18,354 bases of DNA from an uncultured Eubacteriales bacterium (GCA_900546415.1 URCY01000039.1:1-18354); one strand, 5' to 3'. Positions 1 to 7,566 are shown, counted from the stretch's first letter. Notes: generated by a model not told the origin, from the sequence alone. Program-made: numbers and translations.

Positions 1-74
1 ATAAGTTGGGACGAAAGACCCGCTGAGCGCCGCAGCCGATTTATTCAGAGGTTCCCACGGAATGCTCCCGTATT
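1..74 (-). other. 5' part of an untranslated leader or small RNA, cut by the window edge
   Basis: This is the stretch that the promoter at 81-109 would transcribe. No start codon with a ribosome site is evident on this strand. The RNA could form short hairpins: ACGG/CCGT near its 5' end (about 58-72), GCTG/CAGC around positions 23-37, and GGG/CCC near positions 7-20. It may be a structured small RNA or the leader of a gene beyond the window. I cannot match it confidently to a known RNA family, so no class is assigned. Confidence 0.3.
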
Positions 75-80
75 CAATCT

Positions 81-109
81 ATTTTACAACAAATTTTGCC
101 CGGATGCAA
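81..109 (-). promoter_or_regulatory. Predicted sigma-70-type promoter reading left out of the window
   Basis: On the minus strand a -35 box TTGCAT (104-109) and a -10 box TAAAAT (81-86) are separated by exactly 17 bases. Transcription would begin near position 74 and run towards position 1, off the window. The promoter sits just beyond the stop codon of the CPBP protease gene, so it serves a separate unit downstream. It was found by reading the motif only; its activity is inference. Confidence 0.55.
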
Positions 110-117
110 CGGGGAAA

Positions 118-1170
118 TCAGATTCCCATATACACAAGGCTGAAAATCACGGTCAGACCGAAGACAACAAGCGCGACGATCGTCCAAGGCGAGGTGAAAT
201 AGGCGTTCTTCCAGATGCCGAGCGGCCGCTCCTGCCGCAGATAGGAGCCGATCGCGCGGCGCTTGACGATCAGCAGGACGATCAGCGCCAGCAGAGGCAG
301 GTAGAACACCGCCAAAAGCGTGACGAGCTGATCGACCGGCATCATCGTTTGCAGCAGCGCATTCAGGCCGTAGGCCAACAGGGAGTTGTTGATCGTATGC
401 AGCAGGATCGACCAGACGATCGAGTATTCCAGCGTGATATACGCCGCCAGCAGGCCGAAGCCGAAGGCAAAAACGCCCTGCGTCAGGTTGCCGTGCATCA
501 GCGAGAAGAACATCGCGGAGGTGAAGATCGCAAGGCGGCGGCCGTAGGGCTGCGCCGTGCGCAGCAGCAGGCCGCGGAAGAGGATCTCCTCCCCGATCGG
601 CGCAAGCACTGCGGTATAGACGATCATCTGCCAGCTGCCGTCCAGCTCCGTCAACGCAGAATTGCCGTCGCCGAACATCGTAAAGAGCGGGCTGAGCAGA
701 CGCTGGAGCAGATCGGCCGCGCCCTGAATTCCGAGCAGCAGCACCAGCCACAGCAGCACAAGGGCAAACGACGGGGTGCGCCGTCTGGCAAAGACATGCG
801 TGCGGTAATAGCGCGGCTTTTTCCACAGCAGCACCAGCACGGGCGAGACGGCGCCGAAGAGCAGGTAGCCCGCGCCCTGAAAGGTCTCAAGCTTCCCCGC
901 GACAGTTCCGAGCAGGGTCGCCCCGAACACGATCACATACATCAGCACATGCCAGAGCAGCATCATGCCGTTCGCATTGCCCAGACGTTTGCGCGCAAGC
1001 CTCTGCGCGCGAAGCTGCTCCTGCCCGGCTCTGCGCTGCTCGAGCACCCCGGCGTCAAACCGGGCGCGCTCCGGCCGGGGCGCCGGCCAAGCCCAGATCG
1101 GGACGTTGTTCCAATTGATCTCGCGCAGCGTCGGCTGGACCGGCGTCGGCTCGTTCCATTTTTCATTCAT
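118..1170 (-). CDS. CPBP family intramembrane metalloprotease (CAAX protease/Abi type)
   Basis: This 350-residue polytopic membrane protein belongs to the CPBP (CAAX prenyl protease 2/Abi) family, whose members are intramembrane metal-dependent proteases. Visible hallmarks are the EExxxR motif (E194, E195, R199 in EEILFR), the FxxxH motif (F222 to H226 in FSLMH) and a following HxxxN motif (H258, N262). About eight hydrophobic segments lie between residues 70 and 348. The first 65 residues are hydrophilic, Pro/Arg-rich and probably cytoplasmic; this is longer than in minimal family members. The chosen ATG overlaps the stop of the preceding FAD oxidoreductase gene (ATGA, 1167-1170) and has a strong GGAGGAGG site just upstream. 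It is the last gene of a three-gene operon. The substrate is unknown; in bacteria such proteins have been tied to bacteriocin self-immunity and protein processing, but nothing here identifies the target. Confidence 0.9.
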   Translation of the reverse strand: MNEKWNEPTPVQPTLREINWNNVPIWAWPAPRPERARFDAGVLEQRRAGQEQLRAQRLARKRLGNANGMMLLWHVLMYVIVFGATLLGTVAGKLETFQGAGYLLFGAVSPVLVLLWKKPRYYRTHVFARRRTPSFALVLLWLVLLLGIQGAADLLQRLLSPLFTMFGDGNSALTELDGSWQMIVYTAVLAPIGEEILFRGLLLRTAQPYGRRLAIFTSAMFFSLMHGNLTQGVFAFGFGLLAAYITLEYSIVWSILLHTINNSLLAYGLNALLQTMMPVDQLVTLLAVFYLPLLALIVLLIVKRRAIGSYLRQERPLGIWKNAYFTSPWTIVALVVFGLTVIFSLVYMGI

Positions 1171-2771
1171 TTGGGATCCTCCTCCTTTTTGCCGCTGCGC
1201 ATCACGGCCTCGGCGCAGAGCATTCCGTCGACGGCGGCGCTCATGATGCCGCCCGCGTAGCCCGCGCCCTCGCCGCAGGGATAAAGCCCGCGCAGGGACG
1301 CCTGCAGGGTCTTGTCGCGCGGGATGCGCACGGGCGAGGAGCTGCGCGTCTCCGGCGCGGTCAGAACCGCGTCCGGCGCGGCAAAGCCGGTCAGCCGCTC
1401 CTCCAGCGCAGGCAGCGCCTGCTCGAGCGTGTCCGTGATGCGCTTGGGCAGGACGTCGTGCAGATCGCAGAGCGTCACGCCCGGCCGATAGCTCGGGTGC
1501 ACCGCGCCCAGCCGCTCCGACGGCCGCTTTTCGAGGAAATCCGCCACCGTCTGCGCCGGGGCGTGATAATTCGACCCGCCGACGGCAAAGGCACGCCGCT
1601 CAAGCTCCTCCTGCCACTGCATCCCGCCGAACGCGCCGGGATACGGAAAATCCTCCGGCGCAAGCGTGACCAGCAGCGCGGCGTTTGCATTCTCGTTCTC
1701 GCGCGCCGCATTGCTCATGCCGTTGGTCACGACGCCGCCGGTCTGCGAGGCCGCCGCGACCACATAGCCGCCGGGGCACATGCAGAAGGTATAGGCAGAC
1801 GAGCCGTCCGGCAGATGGACATTCAGCTTATAATCCGCAGGCGGCACGGACGGCGCGCGCTCCGCGCCGTACTGCGCAAGGTCGATCCGCTCCTGCCGCT
1901 GCTCGATGCGCACGCCCATGGAAAAGGGCTTCGGCTCGAGCGCGACGCCCTCGGCGGACAGGGCGCGCAGGGTGTCGCGTGCGCTGTGGCCGACCGCGAG
2001 GATCACCGACGCGCATTCCAGCCGCCGCTCCTCGCCGCCTCTGACATAGCGCACGGCCGTCAGCGCGCCGTTTTCCTGCTCCAGCCCGATCAGCCTTGCG
2101 CCGAAGCGCACCTCGCCGCCGAGCCGTTCGACCGTCCCGCGCAGCCGCTGCACGACCGTGAAGAGCACGTCCGTGCCGATGTGTGGCTTGGCATCATAGA
2201 GGATCTCCTCCTGCGCGCCGTGCTTGACGAGCTGCTGCAAGACCCAGCGGGAGCGCTCGTTTTTCGTGCCGGTGTTGAGCTTTCCGTCGGAAAATGTGCC
2301 CGCGCCGCCCTCGCCGAACTGGACGTTCGACTCCGGATCAAGCGCGCCGCCGTTCCAGAAGGCCTCGACCTTGGCGCGGCGCTCCGGCGCGGCCTCGCCG
2401 CGTTCGAGCACGATCGGCCGCAGACCGGCCTTCGCCAGCACCAGCGCCGCGAACATGCCCGCAGGGCCGAAGCCGACCACGACCGGCCGCTGTGCGCTTG
2501 TGCATTTCGGAATTTGATAATAATACGGTGTCTCGCGCGTGATCCTGCGGTCGCGGCAGCGCCGCACCGCGGCGCTCTCCCCGGCGCGCAGGGTCACGTC
2601 GACCGTGTAGACCCAGTAAAGCTCCGGCTTTCTGCGCGCGTCGAGCGACCGCCGGAAAATTTGCAGCGACGCGATCTCGGACGAGCGGATATGCAGCGCC
2701 TGCGCCGCAAGATAGAGCAGCGACGTCTGCTCCTGCCCGACCGGAAGCGTCAGATCTCGAATCCGAATCAT
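1167..2771 (-). CDS. FAD-dependent oxidoreductase, COG2509 family
   Basis: This 534-residue protein matches the uncharacterised FAD-dependent dehydrogenase family COG2509. After an N-terminal domain of about 90 residues typical of that family, a Rossmann dinucleotide-binding motif GFGPAG lies at residues 100-105, followed by the ERG acidic end of the second strand. Other family landmarks are FGEGGAGTFSDGKL, ILAVGHSARDT, and a C-terminal PCGEGAGYAGGIMSAAVDG segment that closes around FAD. The start at 2771 is chosen because the protein begins MIRIRDLTLP as in relatives, because a GGAG site precedes it, and because its ATG overlaps the TGA of the upstream flavoprotein gene (ATGA, 2768-2771). 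A longer in-frame extension to 2819 would lie inside that gene and is unlikely. The reaction and substrate are not known. It is probably cytosolic and translationally coupled to its neighbours. Confidence 0.9.
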   Translation of the reverse strand: MIRIRDLTLPVGQEQTSLLYLAAQALHIRSSEIASLQIFRRSLDARRKPELYWVYTVDVTLRAGESAAVRRCRDRRITRETPYYYQIPKCTSAQRPVVVGFGPAGMFAALVLAKAGLRPIVLERGEAAPERRAKVEAFWNGGALDPESNVQFGEGGAGTFSDGKLNTGTKNERSRWVLQQLVKHGAQEEILYDAKPHIGTDVLFTVVQRLRGTVERLGGEVRFGARLIGLEQENGALTAVRYVRGGEERRLECASVILAVGHSARDTLRALSAEGVALEPKPFSMGVRIEQRQERIDLAQYGAERAPSVPPADYKLNVHLPDGSSAYTFCMCPGGYVVAAASQTGGVVTNGMSNAARENENANAALLVTLAPEDFPYPGAFGGMQWQEELERRAFAVGGSNYHAPAQTVADFLEKRPSERLGAVHPSYRPGVTLCDLHDVLPKRITDTLEQALPALEERLTGFAAPDAVLTAPETRSSSPVRIPRDKTLQASLRGLYPCGEGAGYAGGIMSAAVDGMLCAEAVMRSGKKEEDPK

Positions 2772-3973
2772 ACGTTCTCCAATAATTTTCCCGCAAGGCG
2801 TCCGCTGGCCCACGCCCATTGCAGGTTATAGCCGCCGCAGTCGCCGTCGATGTCCAGCACCTCCCCGGCGGCGTAAAGGCCGGGGCAGAGACGGCTTTGC
2901 AGCGTCTGCGGGTCAAAATCCTCCGTGCGGATGCCGCCCGCAGTCACCTGCGCGCAGTCCATCCCCATCACGCCCTCGACCCGGAGGGCAAATTGCTTCA
3001 CCGCGCGGCAGACGCGCGGCAGGTCGTCCACGCTCGCGCACGGCTGGTCAAAGCGATAGCCGCAGGCGCGCAGGACGCTGCGCCCGAGGCGGTTGTGCAG
3101 AATGCCGGTCAGCAGCTCCTCGGCCGGAAGCGCCGGAAGCGCCGCGCAGCGCCGCCGCAGGAGCGCGAGCAGCTCGTCCTCCGTGCAGCCGGGCAGCAGG
3201 TCGAGCGTCAGCTCGCCTCCGCCGCAGACGGAGATGCTCCGCGACAGCTCGAAGATCACCGGCCCGCTCACGCCGTATTCCGTGAATTGCAGCTCCCCGC
3301 GCCGCCTTTCGCGGCCGTAGGCCACCTCCGCCTCGCAGCGGACGCCCTTGAGCGAGCGGACGAAGCCCGTCTCCGTGCGCACCTGCACGAGCGCGGGATA
3401 GAGCCGCGTGCGCCTGTGCCCGACGCTTTGCAGGAGCTTATAGCCGAGGTCGACGCCGCCGAGCTTTGTCCCGGCAAGGCCGCCCGCACAGACGATCACA
3501 CGCGCGGCCGAGAAGGTCTCCTCCGCCGTCCAGACGGCGAAGCCCGCTGCCTCGCGCCGCAGACCGATCACCTCGCTGGCGGTGCGCAGTGTGACGTTCG
3601 GGCGCTGCTGAAGCGTCAGCCGCAGCACGTCGGCCACGCTGTTGGCGCTGTCCGTTGCGGGATAGACCCGGCCGGACGCCTCCGTGACGGTCAGCAGCCC
3701 GAGTGAGCGGAAATAATCCGTCGCCGCCCCGGAATCGAAGGCCTCGAGCGCCGGCCGGGCAAATTCGGGCTGCTCGCCGTGGTAATGCGCAAGCGACAGC
3801 CGCCGGTTCGAGAGGTTGCAGCGGCCGTTTCCGGTCGCAAGCAGCTTTTTTCCGGTGCGCGCCTGCCGTTCCAGCAGCAGGACGGTGCGCTCCGGCCGCT
3901 CCGAGGCGGTCAGCGCGGCCATCAGACCCGAGGCGCCGCCGCCGATGATGATCGCAGATTCCATGGAATTCAT
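2768..3973 (-). CDS. HI0933/YhiN-type NAD(P)/FAD-dependent flavoprotein (BaiN/RdsA family)
   Basis: This 401-residue flavoprotein belongs to the HI0933-like family (PF03486). The N-terminal FAD site is IIIGGGASGLMAA (about residues 8-20), followed by the highly characteristic GKKLLATGNGRCNLSN. The C-terminal part has VTAGGI and a PGLYAAGEVLDIDGDCGGYN segment, also diagnostic. Length is normal for the family. The start at 3973 is preceded by a GGAG site seven bases upstream; another in-frame ATG at 3964 is possible. It is the first gene of the minus-strand operon and overlaps the COG2509 oxidoreductase gene by four bases. One family member, BaiN, has been reported to reduce bile-acid intermediates in a gut clostridium, but the family is widespread and no bile-acid genes are nearby, so that role should not be transferred. 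No convincing promoter was seen for this strand in the 63-base gap before the divergent gene. Confidence 0.9.
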   Translation of the reverse strand: MNSMESAIIIGGGASGLMAALTASERPERTVLLLERQARTGKKLLATGNGRCNLSNRRLSLAHYHGEQPEFARPALEAFDSGAATDYFRSLGLLTVTEASGRVYPATDSANSVADVLRLTLQQRPNVTLRTASEVIGLRREAAGFAVWTAEETFSAARVIVCAGGLAGTKLGGVDLGYKLLQSVGHRRTRLYPALVQVRTETGFVRSLKGVRCEAEVAYGRERRRGELQFTEYGVSGPVIFELSRSISVCGGGELTLDLLPGCTEDELLALLRRRCAALPALPAEELLTGILHNRLGRSVLRACGYRFDQPCASVDDLPRVCRAVKQFALRVEGVMGMDCAQVTAGGIRTEDFDPQTLQSRLCPGLYAAGEVLDIDGDCGGYNLQWAWASGRLAGKLLENV

Positions 3974-3986
3974 AGTCGCTCCGTTC

Positions 3987-4015
3987 TTGACACATCGGCG
4001 CAAATACGCTATGAT
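3987..4015 (+). promoter_or_regulatory. Consensus promoter of the DUF896 gene
   Basis: TTGACA (3987-3992) and TATGAT (4010-4015) are separated by exactly 17 bases, an almost perfect sigma-70/sigma-A promoter. The predicted transcription start near 4022 leaves a leader of only about 15 bases, just enough to contain the GGGAGA ribosome site (4022-4027) before the ATG at 4037. Confidence 0.8.
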
Positions 4016-4036
4016 GGTGTCGGGAGATGATAAAAA

Positions 4037-4252
4037 ATGACAATACAGGAACTGTCCATGCAGGAAGTGATCGCCCGCATCAACGAGCTTGCCAAAAAGG
4101 CCAAGACCGAGGGGCTGACCGAGGAGGAGACGCAGGAGCGCGCCGCTTTGCGCAGCCGTTACGTCGCCTCCGTGCGCGAAAACCTCTCCGCACAGCTCGA
4201 CAACACCGTGATCGTCGAGCCGGACGGCACGCGTCACAAGCTCAGGAGCTGA
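4037..4252 (+). CDS. DUF896 domain protein, YnzC family
   Basis: This 71-residue protein has the full DUF896 (YnzC/YneA-type) pattern: an N-terminal helical hairpin reading VIARINELAKKAKTEGLTEEE, then a second charged helix ending RENLSAQLDNTVIVEPDG. These proteins are small, highly charged, cytosolic and common in Firmicutes; the B. subtilis relative YnzC has a solved two-helix structure but no firm biochemical role. Length is typical. It has its own consensus promoter at 3987-4015 and a GGGAGA ribosome site, and looks monocistronic. Its last 11 bases overlap the end of the convergent DUF1294 gene. Confidence 0.9.
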   Translation: MTIQELSMQEVIARINELAKKAKTEGLTEEETQERAALRSRYVASVRENLSAQLDNTVIVEPDGTRHKLRS

Positions 4253-4511
4253 AAAAGATCAGCCAGATCACAGCGCCCCACGCCGCGCTGAGCAGCGGCA
4301 TGAACACGACGAAATACCAGTGCTTGGTCTTATGGCGGAACAGATACATGCCCAGCCAGGAGCCGAACGCGCCGCCAAGCGCGGCCGTGAGGAAGAGCGT
4401 GCGCTCGGCGATGCGCCATTTATGCCGCCGCGCCAGCGACTTGTCCGTCCCCATGAGGATCAGACCGAGCAGATTCATGCCGATCAGATAGCAGGCAAGG
4501 GCTTTGTTCAT
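4242..4511 (-). CDS. DUF1294 domain small membrane protein
   Basis: This 89-residue integral membrane protein fits DUF1294: an N-terminal transmembrane segment, the conserved M-G-x-D-K motif (MGTDKSLARR, with basic residues after it), a WRI/E-R-TL segment followed by a GGAFGSWLGMYLFRHKTKH motif, and a final transmembrane helix. The GG-x-G-x-x-x-G and FRHKT stretch is the family signature. Function is unknown. The start has a GAGGAG site a few bases upstream, and the gene has its own near-consensus promoter at 4562-4590. The 3' end overlaps the convergent DUF896 gene by 11 bases (4242-4252), and no terminator hairpin separates them. Confidence 0.88.
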   Translation of the reverse strand: MNKALACYLIGMNLLGLILMGTDKSLARRHKWRIAERTLFLTAALGGAFGSWLGMYLFRHKTKHWYFVVFMPLLSAAWGAVIWLIFFSS

Positions 4512-4561
4512 TCCGCTCCTCTTTTCCGCGCCCCGGACAGACCGGGTGCATTTATTATACT

Positions 4562-4590
4562 ATTGTAGCATCATCCGCCGCGCCTGTCAA
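4562..4590 (-). promoter_or_regulatory. Consensus promoter of the DUF1294 gene
   Basis: On the minus strand TTGACA (4585-4590) and TACAAT (4562-4567) are separated by 17 bases. Transcription would begin near 4555, giving a leader of about 44 bases before the ATG at 4511, with the GAGGAG ribosome site inside it. Confidence 0.78.
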
Positions 4591-4670
4591 GAATCGCCCC
4601 GCTTTGTGCATCTGCGGCAAAATCTGACACGGCGTCCGGATGAAACCACAAAGGCGGTGCGCAATTCAAT

Positions 4671-5126
4671 TTGAAAAAGAAACCGATATTTTTGCTGCTC
4701 GGCGCAGTCCTTGTGCTGCTGCTGGCGCTGGCCGTCTGGCTGTGCGTGCGCTTCGTCCGGCTCTATTCCGCGTCAGACGACCGCCCGACCACGGCCGCGC
4801 AGGATCAGGCGCAGAGCGCCGTGGAGGGCTATCTGCGCGAGAGCTGGCCGGAATACGGCTGCTCCTATGACGCGCAGAGCGCCACGCTGACCGTCACGCG
4901 CACGTCCGCGCTCAGCTATGACGCCGCCGTGCAGAGCGGCGCGAGCATCTACTGCGACGAGACCGCGCCGCAGACCTATCAGTCCGCCGCCGAGCTTCTG
5001 CGGCTGGACGTCATGGCGAATCTCGCCATGGACAGGCTGACCGTCGTGCTCTGCTACGAGAGCACGGACGGCAGGCCGATCTTCACCGTTTCCAGCTCCG
5101 GCGCAGTCTGGACGTGCTGGGAATAA
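4671..5126 (+). CDS. Hypothetical membrane-anchored small extracytoplasmic protein
   Basis: I do not recognise this 151-residue protein. It begins with a short lysine run and a strongly hydrophobic segment (about residues 6-29, Leu/Val/Ala rich), which is either a signal anchor or an uncleaved signal peptide. An Asp/Ala/Gln-rich region follows, then a compact domain of about 90 residues that reads as alternating strands with two cysteines (C61 and C92) outside the membrane, plus a Trp-Cys-Trp end. The start is a TTG: an in-frame stop at 4641-4643 forces the start downstream of it, and TTG at 4671 is the only start-like codon before the hydrophobic segment. A weak AGGCGG site lies rather far upstream. 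The GtrA-like gene begins 15 bases after its stop, so it probably opens the 4671-7483 operon. Confidence 0.7.
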   Translation: MKKKPIFLLLGAVLVLLLALAVWLCVRFVRLYSASDDRPTTAAQDQAQSAVEGYLRESWPEYGCSYDAQSATLTVTRTSALSYDAAVQSGASIYCDETAPQTYQSAAELLRLDVMANLAMDRLTVVLCYESTDGRPIFTVSSSGAVWTCWE

Positions 5127-5141
5127 CCTTCGGAGGACACT

Positions 5142-5609
5142 ATGTGGAACAAGATCAAAGGACTGTTTGACGCCAAAATGCTGCGCTTCCTGATCGTAGG
5201 CGTGGTGAACACTCTGTTCGGCACGACGCTGATGTTCGTGCTGTATAACTGCTGGCTCGATGCCTACGGCAGCACTGGCTACTGGATCTCCTCGGCCGCG
5301 AACTACTTTTTCGGCAGCATTCTGAGCTATTTTCTGAACAAATACTTCACCTTCCGCAACCATGAGCGCGGCTGGAGGCCGATCCTGCGCTTCACGCTGA
5401 ACATCACCGTGTGCTATCTGCTTGCCTACGGCGGGGCGAAGCGGCTCGTGCTCTGGCTGCTGGCCGGAGCTGCGCCGAAGCTGCGCGACAACGTTGCGAT
5501 GCTCGTCGGCATGGGGCTGTTCGTCGTGCTGAACTACCTCGGTCAGCGGCTGTTTGCCTTCCGCGAGAAGGACGAGCCTGCGGGCGGACATCCGGAGGAG
5601 CGCGCATGA
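5142..5609 (+). CDS. GtrA-family polytopic membrane protein
   Basis: This 155-residue protein has the GtrA-family layout of four transmembrane helices (about residues 14-36, 47-66, 83-107 and 116-135). It carries the usual first-helix motif LRFLIVGVVNTLFG, the loop SYFLNKYFTFR after helix two, and the matching C-terminal NYLGQRLFAFR. GtrA-like proteins are thought to move polyprenyl-linked sugars across the membrane or to assist glycosyltransferases that build wall or surface polysaccharides. The ribosome site CGGAGG precedes the ATG. The stop codon overlaps the start of the metallophosphoesterase gene (ATGA, 5606-5609), so the two are translationally coupled. This suggests a shared job at the cell surface, though the lipid-linked substrate cannot be read from sequence. 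Confidence 0.88.
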   Translation: MWNKIKGLFDAKMLRFLIVGVVNTLFGTTLMFVLYNCWLDAYGSTGYWISSAANYFFGSILSYFLNKYFTFRNHERGWRPILRFTLNITVCYLLAYGGAKRLVLWLLAGAAPKLRDNVAMLVGMGLFVVLNYLGQRLFAFREKDEPAGGHPEERA

Positions 5610-7483
5610 GCAAGATCACCGCGATCCTCGCCGCCTTCTGTCTGCTGCTCTCGTCGAGCGGCCTGACCGCGCCGCGCGCCGATGCCGCGCCTGTGCGCGT
5701 GCTGCTCGGCTCGGATTTTCAAAACGCCTGCGGCGACGATCCTGCGCTCTATGACCAGACGCCGATCGACGAGCAGCCGCGTGCCGAGGCCGTGCGCGCG
5801 ATTCTGCAGGCCGTGGCGACTTCCGGCGAACTGCCGGACGCCGTCTGCTTTGTCGGCGATTACAGCGACCACCCGGCCGACGCCCCCGTCGAGGAGGGCA
5901 GCACCCTCAACACCTCTGAGGAGGGCGCAGGCTACCTGACGCAGCAGCTCGACGCGTTCTTCGGCGTCGGCTATGCCGAGGCGCATCCGCCGCTCTTCAC
6001 GCAGGGCAACCATGACCCCGCCGACACGCCGCAGCTCGCGGCCGACGGCCTTCAGCCCGTCTCGGACGACGCGGCCTACCTGGTCTACGTGGTCAACGAG
6101 GACAGCTTTCCGACCTATGAGGTCGACGAAACGTCGCTGCCGGTCGTGCAGGCCACGGCCGACCGCATCCGCGCCGATCTTCAGGCGCTCGCCGACCAAG
6201 GCGAGCAACGCCCGATTCTCTTCCTCAGTCATCTGCCGCTGCATTATTCCGCGCGCTATGACGGCCGGGACAACACCTACGCCAACCTGATCTTCCGCGC
6301 GATCAACGACACCTGCGAGAATCTGAACCTGTTTTACATCTACGGCCACGACCATACCGGCGCGGAGTTTGAGAGCGGCTGGGGCGGCGCGGTCAACTAC
6401 GTCGCGCGCGGCCAGACGCTGGACATCAACTTTGACGGCCACGACGCCGTCTCGCGCAACGACCACGCGCTGAATTTCACCTATCTCAACGCCGGTTACA
6501 TCGGCTATTCCGCCAGCACCGAAAACGCCACGCTGACCATGACCATGCTGACGATCGGCGGCACGGGCGTAACGATCAGCCGCTTCTGCGCCGACGGACT
6601 TTACACCCGGCCCGAATCTCTCGGGCAGACCGATCCGCGCGTGCCGGAGCAGGGCGCAGTGGAGAACTATCCGCTCTCCGTCCCGCTCGCGGGCGTCCGG
6701 CAGACGCAGAGCTTCGCCGTGCAGACGCAGGCCGGAGCAGGCGGCAGCGTTGCGTGCATGGGCAGCTTTTACGCCGTGCGCCCGCAGGAGGACTACAGCA
6801 TGGACGGCTTTTCCGTCGAGCCGGCGGACGCCGCCGCAGTCTTCCGGCGCGGCGAGCTGCTTTATCTCAGCCGGCTGACCGCCGACTGCACGCTGTCCGT
6901 CACCTTCCGCGAGGACGTCTGCTACAGCAGCCGGCTCACCGACGTGGACAAGGCCGCGTGGTACCATGAGAGCGTGGATTACGTTCTGAAAAACCAGATC
7001 ATGTCCGGCACCGACGAGCAAAGCTTCTCTCCGGATGAGACGATGTCCCGCGCAGCGTTCATCACGGCGCTCTGGCATGTGGCCGGTTCGCCGAGCGTGC
7101 TGGCCACGCAGATCTATGACGACGTCCCGACCGACAGCTGGTATGCCAAGGCCGTCACATGGGCCGAGCTATGGAACGTCACCCATGCCGCCGACACGGA
7201 CTACCGCTTCTGCCCCGACGCACCGATCACCCGCGAGGAGATCGCGCTCTGCCTCGGCCGCTACGCGATGTACACCGGCCGCACCGTGCGCGACAGCGGC
7301 AATCTTGCGGAATTCTCCGACGGCGATTCCGTCAGTCCGGCCGCCCGGACGCCCTGCTCGTGGGCGGTGGAGAGCGGTCTGCTGGGCGCGGTCGACGACG
7401 GCCGCCTCGCGCCGCTGGAGACGGCGACCCGTGCGCAGGTCGCCGCGATCCTCACGCGCTTCTCCCAGCGCTTCATGAACTGA
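5606..7483 (+). CDS. Secreted calcineurin-like metallophosphoesterase with three C-terminal SLH repeats
   Basis: This 625-residue protein has a signal peptide (residues 1 to about 27, ending RADA). It is followed by a calcineurin-like phosphoesterase domain with metal-binding motifs in order: D37 and Q39 (SDFQ, where Asp-x-His is more usual), G84-D85, G134-N135-H136-D137, S208-H209 with H213, and G247-H248-D249-H250. A linker region of about 330-440 precedes three S-layer homology repeats (about 445-492, 503-555 and 569-621). SLH repeats bind secondary wall polysaccharide, so the enzyme is expected on the outer face of the wall. The substrate is unknown; phosphate monoesters, diesters or nucleotides are all possible. 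The true ATG at 5606 overlaps the GtrA stop by four bases and follows a GGAGGAG site. Transcription seems to end at the hairpin at 7531-7566. Confidence 0.9.
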   Translation: MSKITAILAAFCLLLSSSGLTAPRADAAPVRVLLGSDFQNACGDDPALYDQTPIDEQPRAEAVRAILQAVATSGELPDAVCFVGDYSDHPADAPVEEGSTLNTSEEGAGYLTQQLDAFFGVGYAEAHPPLFTQGNHDPADTPQLAADGLQPVSDDAAYLVYVVNEDSFPTYEVDETSLPVVQATADRIRADLQALADQGEQRPILFLSHLPLHYSARYDGRDNTYANLIFRAINDTCENLNLFYIYGHDHTGAEFESGWGGAVNYVARGQTLDINFDGHDAVSRNDHALNFTYLNAGYIGYSASTENATLTMTMLTIGGTGVTISRFCADGLYTRPESLGQTDPRVPEQGAVENYPLSVPLAGVRQTQSFAVQTQAGAGGSVACMGSFYAVRPQEDYSMDGFSVEPADAAAVFRRGELLYLSRLTADCTLSVTFREDVCYSSRLTDVDKAAWYHESVDYVLKNQIMSGTDEQSFSPDETMSRAAFITALWHVAGSPSVLATQIYDDVPTDSWYAKAVTWAELWNVTHAADTDYRFCPDAPITREEIALCLGRYAMYTGRTVRDSGNLAEFSDGDSVSPAARTPCSWAVESGLLGAVDDGRLAPLETATRAQVAAILTRFSQRFMN

Positions 7484-7503
7484 TCGACCGTTTCAGACAG
7501 ATG

Positions 7504-7533
7504 TTGACATTTGAAACGGTTCTATGCTATAAT
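7504..7533 (+). promoter_or_regulatory. Promoter of the PAP2-like gene with extended -10
   Basis: TTGACA (7504-7509) and a perfect TATAAT (7528-7533) are separated by 18 bases, and TGC directly before the -10 makes it an extended -10. The start would be near 7540. The last bases of the -10 are also the first bases of the hairpin at 7531-7562. Confidence 0.82.
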
Positions 7534-7566
7534 CACCTCGACATTTTTTGTTCGAGGTGATTTTTT
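7531..7566 (+). terminator. Terminator-like hairpin whose right arm is the next gene's Shine-Dalgarno
   Basis: AATCACCTCGA (7531-7541) and TCGAGGTGATT (7552-7562) form a perfect 11-bp stem around a 10-base loop, followed directly by more T (six Ts at 7561-7566). This would end readthrough from the upstream SLH phosphoesterase gene. The right arm contains GAGGTGA (7554-7560), an excellent ribosome site for the ATG at 7567, so readthrough RNA would also hide that site. Confidence 0.7.

Noticed and set aside
1..74. Known RNA class such as 6S RNA or a T-box leader
   Set aside because: Some pairing is visible, but I saw no diagnostic motif such as the T-box AGGGUGGNACCGCG, and the element is cut by the window edge, so no class is claimed.
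2768..3973. Specific call as bile-acid reductase BaiN
   Set aside because: The family is broad and present in many bacteria with no bile-acid metabolism; there are no other bai genes here.
5543..7078. Long minus-strand open frame opposite the SLH phosphoesterase gene
   Set aside because: The plus-strand product has a signal peptide, all metallophosphoesterase motifs and SLH repeats; the opposite frame shows nothing recognisable.
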